Below are positions 61,401 to 64,000 of a DNA stretch of 64,000 nt, in pieces. The DNA is taken from positions 24,734,745 to 24,798,744 of the forward strand of contig OY848917.1 of NCBI GenBank assembly GCA_963693285.1, given 5' to 3'. The stretch comes from Xestospongia muta (taxonomy: Eukaryota; Porifera; Demospongiae; Haplosclerida; Petrosiidae). Both the position numbers and the translations under genes were made by a program. Each line of letters starts with the position of its first letter. Position 1 is the first letter of the stretch. A model generated the notes under the pieces. It searched no databases, was not told where the DNA came from, and saw nothing but the letters and a program-made list of their open reading frames with translations.

Positions 61401-64000
61401 ATCTCTGGTAAGATTGAGTTGTTGCTCAGATACATTTCCTTCTGTTTCCTTTATTTCTAATGTAGTTTTTGCATCTTGTTCATTTTCCATAGCAATAACT
61501 AGTGATTTGTGGACTGCATTAATCTTGACTAATGCTTCTGCTGATGCACCAGCTGCATTAATGAGTGCCTGTTGTTTCATTTCTCTGCACTGACTATTAG
61601 CTGTTGCACATGGTTCTTTATCCAACTTAGTTACACAGTCATAGAATTTCCAGCATATATATGGCTTGCTTCCATTGTATTGTTGTACAGGACAAATGAA
61701 TGCAGTCTTTTTGATTGTTGTAACCACAGCATCAACAAAGGTCTCTTTATATCCATCAGTCTTACGACAAACCTTGTAGCATTTATCAACTAGGGAAGGA
61801 AGTGGTAGATTAATTGGTATTGTTAAATGTATTGGAATCGGAAGTCTTAAAGTGTATTCAGCCACTTTAGACCACTTTATTCCAAGCTTTTTTTTGCAAT
61901 AATTAACATATTCACAGTAGGTTACAAATTTGGCCCTTGATTGTTGTGTCATAATAGATACTGTTTCATAGCGGTGGCAAGTACTATCTACACTGATGTA
62001 TGTTGGTTTATAACAGGTAACTGCTTTGCTGCCACTTTTACACATCTTTTCACATTCAGAAATATCACACAGCTGATCAATATTAGATTTCGTTGCTTCA
62101 TTGATGTTATACGTATCTAATAACTGATCAAGTTCATTCTGTCTTTGGTTTATTACGTTTTTCCAGCGAAGTATATCAGTCTTTGCTTCTTTCTGAGCTT
62201 GTAGTATTGATAAATATTCAGACTCTAAAGCTTGAAATTTAGCTTCTAAATAGGTAAGTTTTTCTTTGGCATTTTCCACATTGTTATTTGCTGTCAGTAT
62301 TCTCTGCATTGTAAAATTTGTGGAATAATATATAAGCTCATATAAATTGGTTTCTGTTTCTTGTTGAAAGGTATCTTCTCCTTGATCAAACAATACATCA
62401 ATATTCAATACTTGAGACTCCCATGGAGTAGTTAATCCAGCAGAACCATTCAACATTCCTGAGTAATGACTAAAGAATGTAACGTGCTTTTGGAAGGATA
62501 AGTGATCATTAAAGAAAATATTGGCAACAATACTAATGTCAAAAACAGAAATGTTAACATCTGAATATTTGCCAGTCACTTGTCCATCTATTGCTACATC
62601 AATTACCATGTGACTGTCAGTACTGGGTAATTGTATAAATTTCCCCAAGTTCTTTACATTGCCTGAGTAGTGTGACATGATTCTTAGTTGTGTGTTTGGA
62701 CTTTCAATCCAAAAGGGTAGTTTACCTGGTATTACCAATGTACTGGTTAAGCCAGATATTAGAAGTCTTGATAGCCTTATTCCAAGGCAATTGGAATTCA
62801 TTGACACCCATTGTGGAATTAAATCATTCATGTTAAATGAAATGAATATTGAGACTGGACAGTTGGAGTCATCAGCAGTGAAGAAAATGTTATTGAAAAC
62901 ATCAGTATTATTATATAATGGAGAGTATGTCATCATCATGACCATTCCTTTACTGAACTGAAAATTATTGTCTATTAATATTAAATTTAAGTAGTAAAAC
63001 CAAATCTGAAAAGAAAGACTTACCATTTATAATCAAAAGACCACCTTCATCAGCAGATTCTAAATGAAGTACCCACAAGAGGGACATGATATCAATTGAA
63101 CAATTCCCATGTAACTTCACTGGTGACTGTAAGATAACAGTAAGTAATCATTAGTTCAAAAATATATCAATAATTCCTACTTGATTTATAGTGTTAATTT
63201 GTATGAATGTATTTCCTGTGAATGATACAGCAACTGTTAAATTGTTGTTTATAAGTTTTCCAGAGGCTGTAAAAGATATTTCAGTATCATATAATGGAAT
63301 ATCCAGGTGCACACTTTGAGATCCATTCCAAAACATCTCATTGCTTATTAAATCCAGACCTAATGATGACAATGTGCAAGTAGTAAAATGAACATTCCAG
63401 CCTGCTATTCTGAACTGAATTATAGGGTAAAGATCTGTTAAAACATTTCCTGCTCTCTCTGTTAGGCTGATATGAAGTGATGCAAATTGTCCTTGACAGA
63501 TATCCAGAGCAAAACAAATTGGTCTACTCTGTACATAATATTGGTAAAGCAATTGCTGTCCTTTAACTCTAATTTTAAGGTCTGCATTCACTTGAACAAT
63601 GTAGTAAAGACCAGATGGTTTAAGAGACAATAGTTCACAACCTTGTATACCTTGAACTTCATAAGCAGTCTTTATCATTGCTAGGAAGTCATAATACTGA
63701 AGTGGGATTTCTTTATTACCATTAGAAAGAAGTTCAATATTTAGTCCAACTGGCAAAATATGGTGGTGAACTTTGTTCAAAAATGTTGCAAACAAAGAAT
63801 GAGATACAACCATAGCATGAGTATCAGATACATCCAAGTCCCAGTTGAAACATTGATATGTGTGAGTTGAATCATGATGACATTGGCCACAGTTAAGATT
63901 GTCATTGTTAATAGAGATGTCCAAATTTTGTGATGATAGTGAAGCATTAACACCAGCAATAGAGACAGGAAGCATCAAGTCATCACTGTGAATGAATGTT
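58410..64000 (-). CDS. Copy D of the mosaic receptor gene (5' end outside window)
   Basis: Exons seen, 5' to 3' in B/C numbering: 63181-64000 (exon 10, partial), 63024-63126 (11), 59408-62971 (12, 3,564 nt), 59145-59354 (13), 58942-59085 (14), 58830-58892 (single 63-nt exon), 58737-58780 (17), 58621-58681 (18), 58410-58570 (19, stop). All are in frame with GT-AG borders. It encodes the C-terminal part of the unrecognised ectodomain, the coiled-coil and cysteine-rich region, two Ig domains, the GCC2/GCC3-like modules, the membrane helix and the tail. It has one juxtamembrane 63-nt exon where B and C have two, and one extra His codon in exon 10. The exons upstream (EGF, CCP, EMI) must lie to the right of the window. 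Confidence 0.85.

Overview
The window is eukaryotic and animal-like. It is AT-rich DNA with GT-AG introns, many of them only about 50-110 bp long. The genes encode mosaic extracellular proteins (EMI-like, EGF, sushi/CCP, Ig and cysteine-rich GCC2/GCC3-like modules), almost all joined at phase-1 introns. The compact introns, the module set and the retroelement mix (Penelope-like, BEL/Pao, Ty3/gypsy and a cysteine-motif reverse transcriptase family) fit an early-branching metazoan, most likely a demosponge. That placement is an inference, not a proof.

The window is dominated by a head-to-tail tandem array, all on the minus strand, of four copies of one large gene, called A to D here. Copy A (1-8314) runs off the left edge at its 3' end. 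Copies B (24050-33214) and C (40245-49763) are complete. Copy D (58410-64000) runs off the right edge at its 5' end. I assembled exons from splice signals and reading-frame continuity. B has 19 exons and an uninterrupted 7,215-nt coding sequence (2,404 aa); C has 19 exons and 7,200 nt (2,399 aa). The predicted product is a type I membrane protein: signal peptide, EMI-like domain, five EGF domains (six in A), EGF plus two CCP modules, another EGF, a large unrecognised ectodomain block, coiled coils around a cysteine-rich core, two Ig domains, an unrecognised module, two GCC2/GCC3-like modules, a short duplicated juxtamembrane segment, one transmembrane helix and a short tail without an ITAM/ITIM-like motif.

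The copies differ in informative ways. The EMI loop and first EGF loop are the most variable parts. A has an extra EGF exon and a Pro-Ile tract, and its ATG is replaced by ATA. B and C have lost the calcium-binding signature in one EGF. The number of 63-bp juxtamembrane exons is two in B, two in C and one in D. These exons look like fusions of the 3' part of exon 14 with the 5' part of exon 17.

The DNA between the genes is a graveyard of broken mobile elements. The A-B interval (8315-24049) carries a promoter-region duplication, palindromic MITEs, a Ty3/gypsy RNase H fragment joined to a probable LTR, a hAT-like MITE with near-perfect 8-bp target duplication, another TIR element containing an exon-like ORF, a frameshifted reverse-transcriptase element, a broken Penelope-like element, and a BEL/Pao remnant with a probable 3' LTR. 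The B-C and C-D intervals share MITEs, a 0.7-kb inverted-repeat element, decayed Ty3/gypsy integrase pieces and a shorter part of the same BEL/Pao remnant. The BEL/Pao insertion therefore predates the duplications, whereas the 0.7-kb element entered after A's lineage separated. I saw no convincing host gene on the plus strand, no tRNA or rRNA genes, and no CRISPR.
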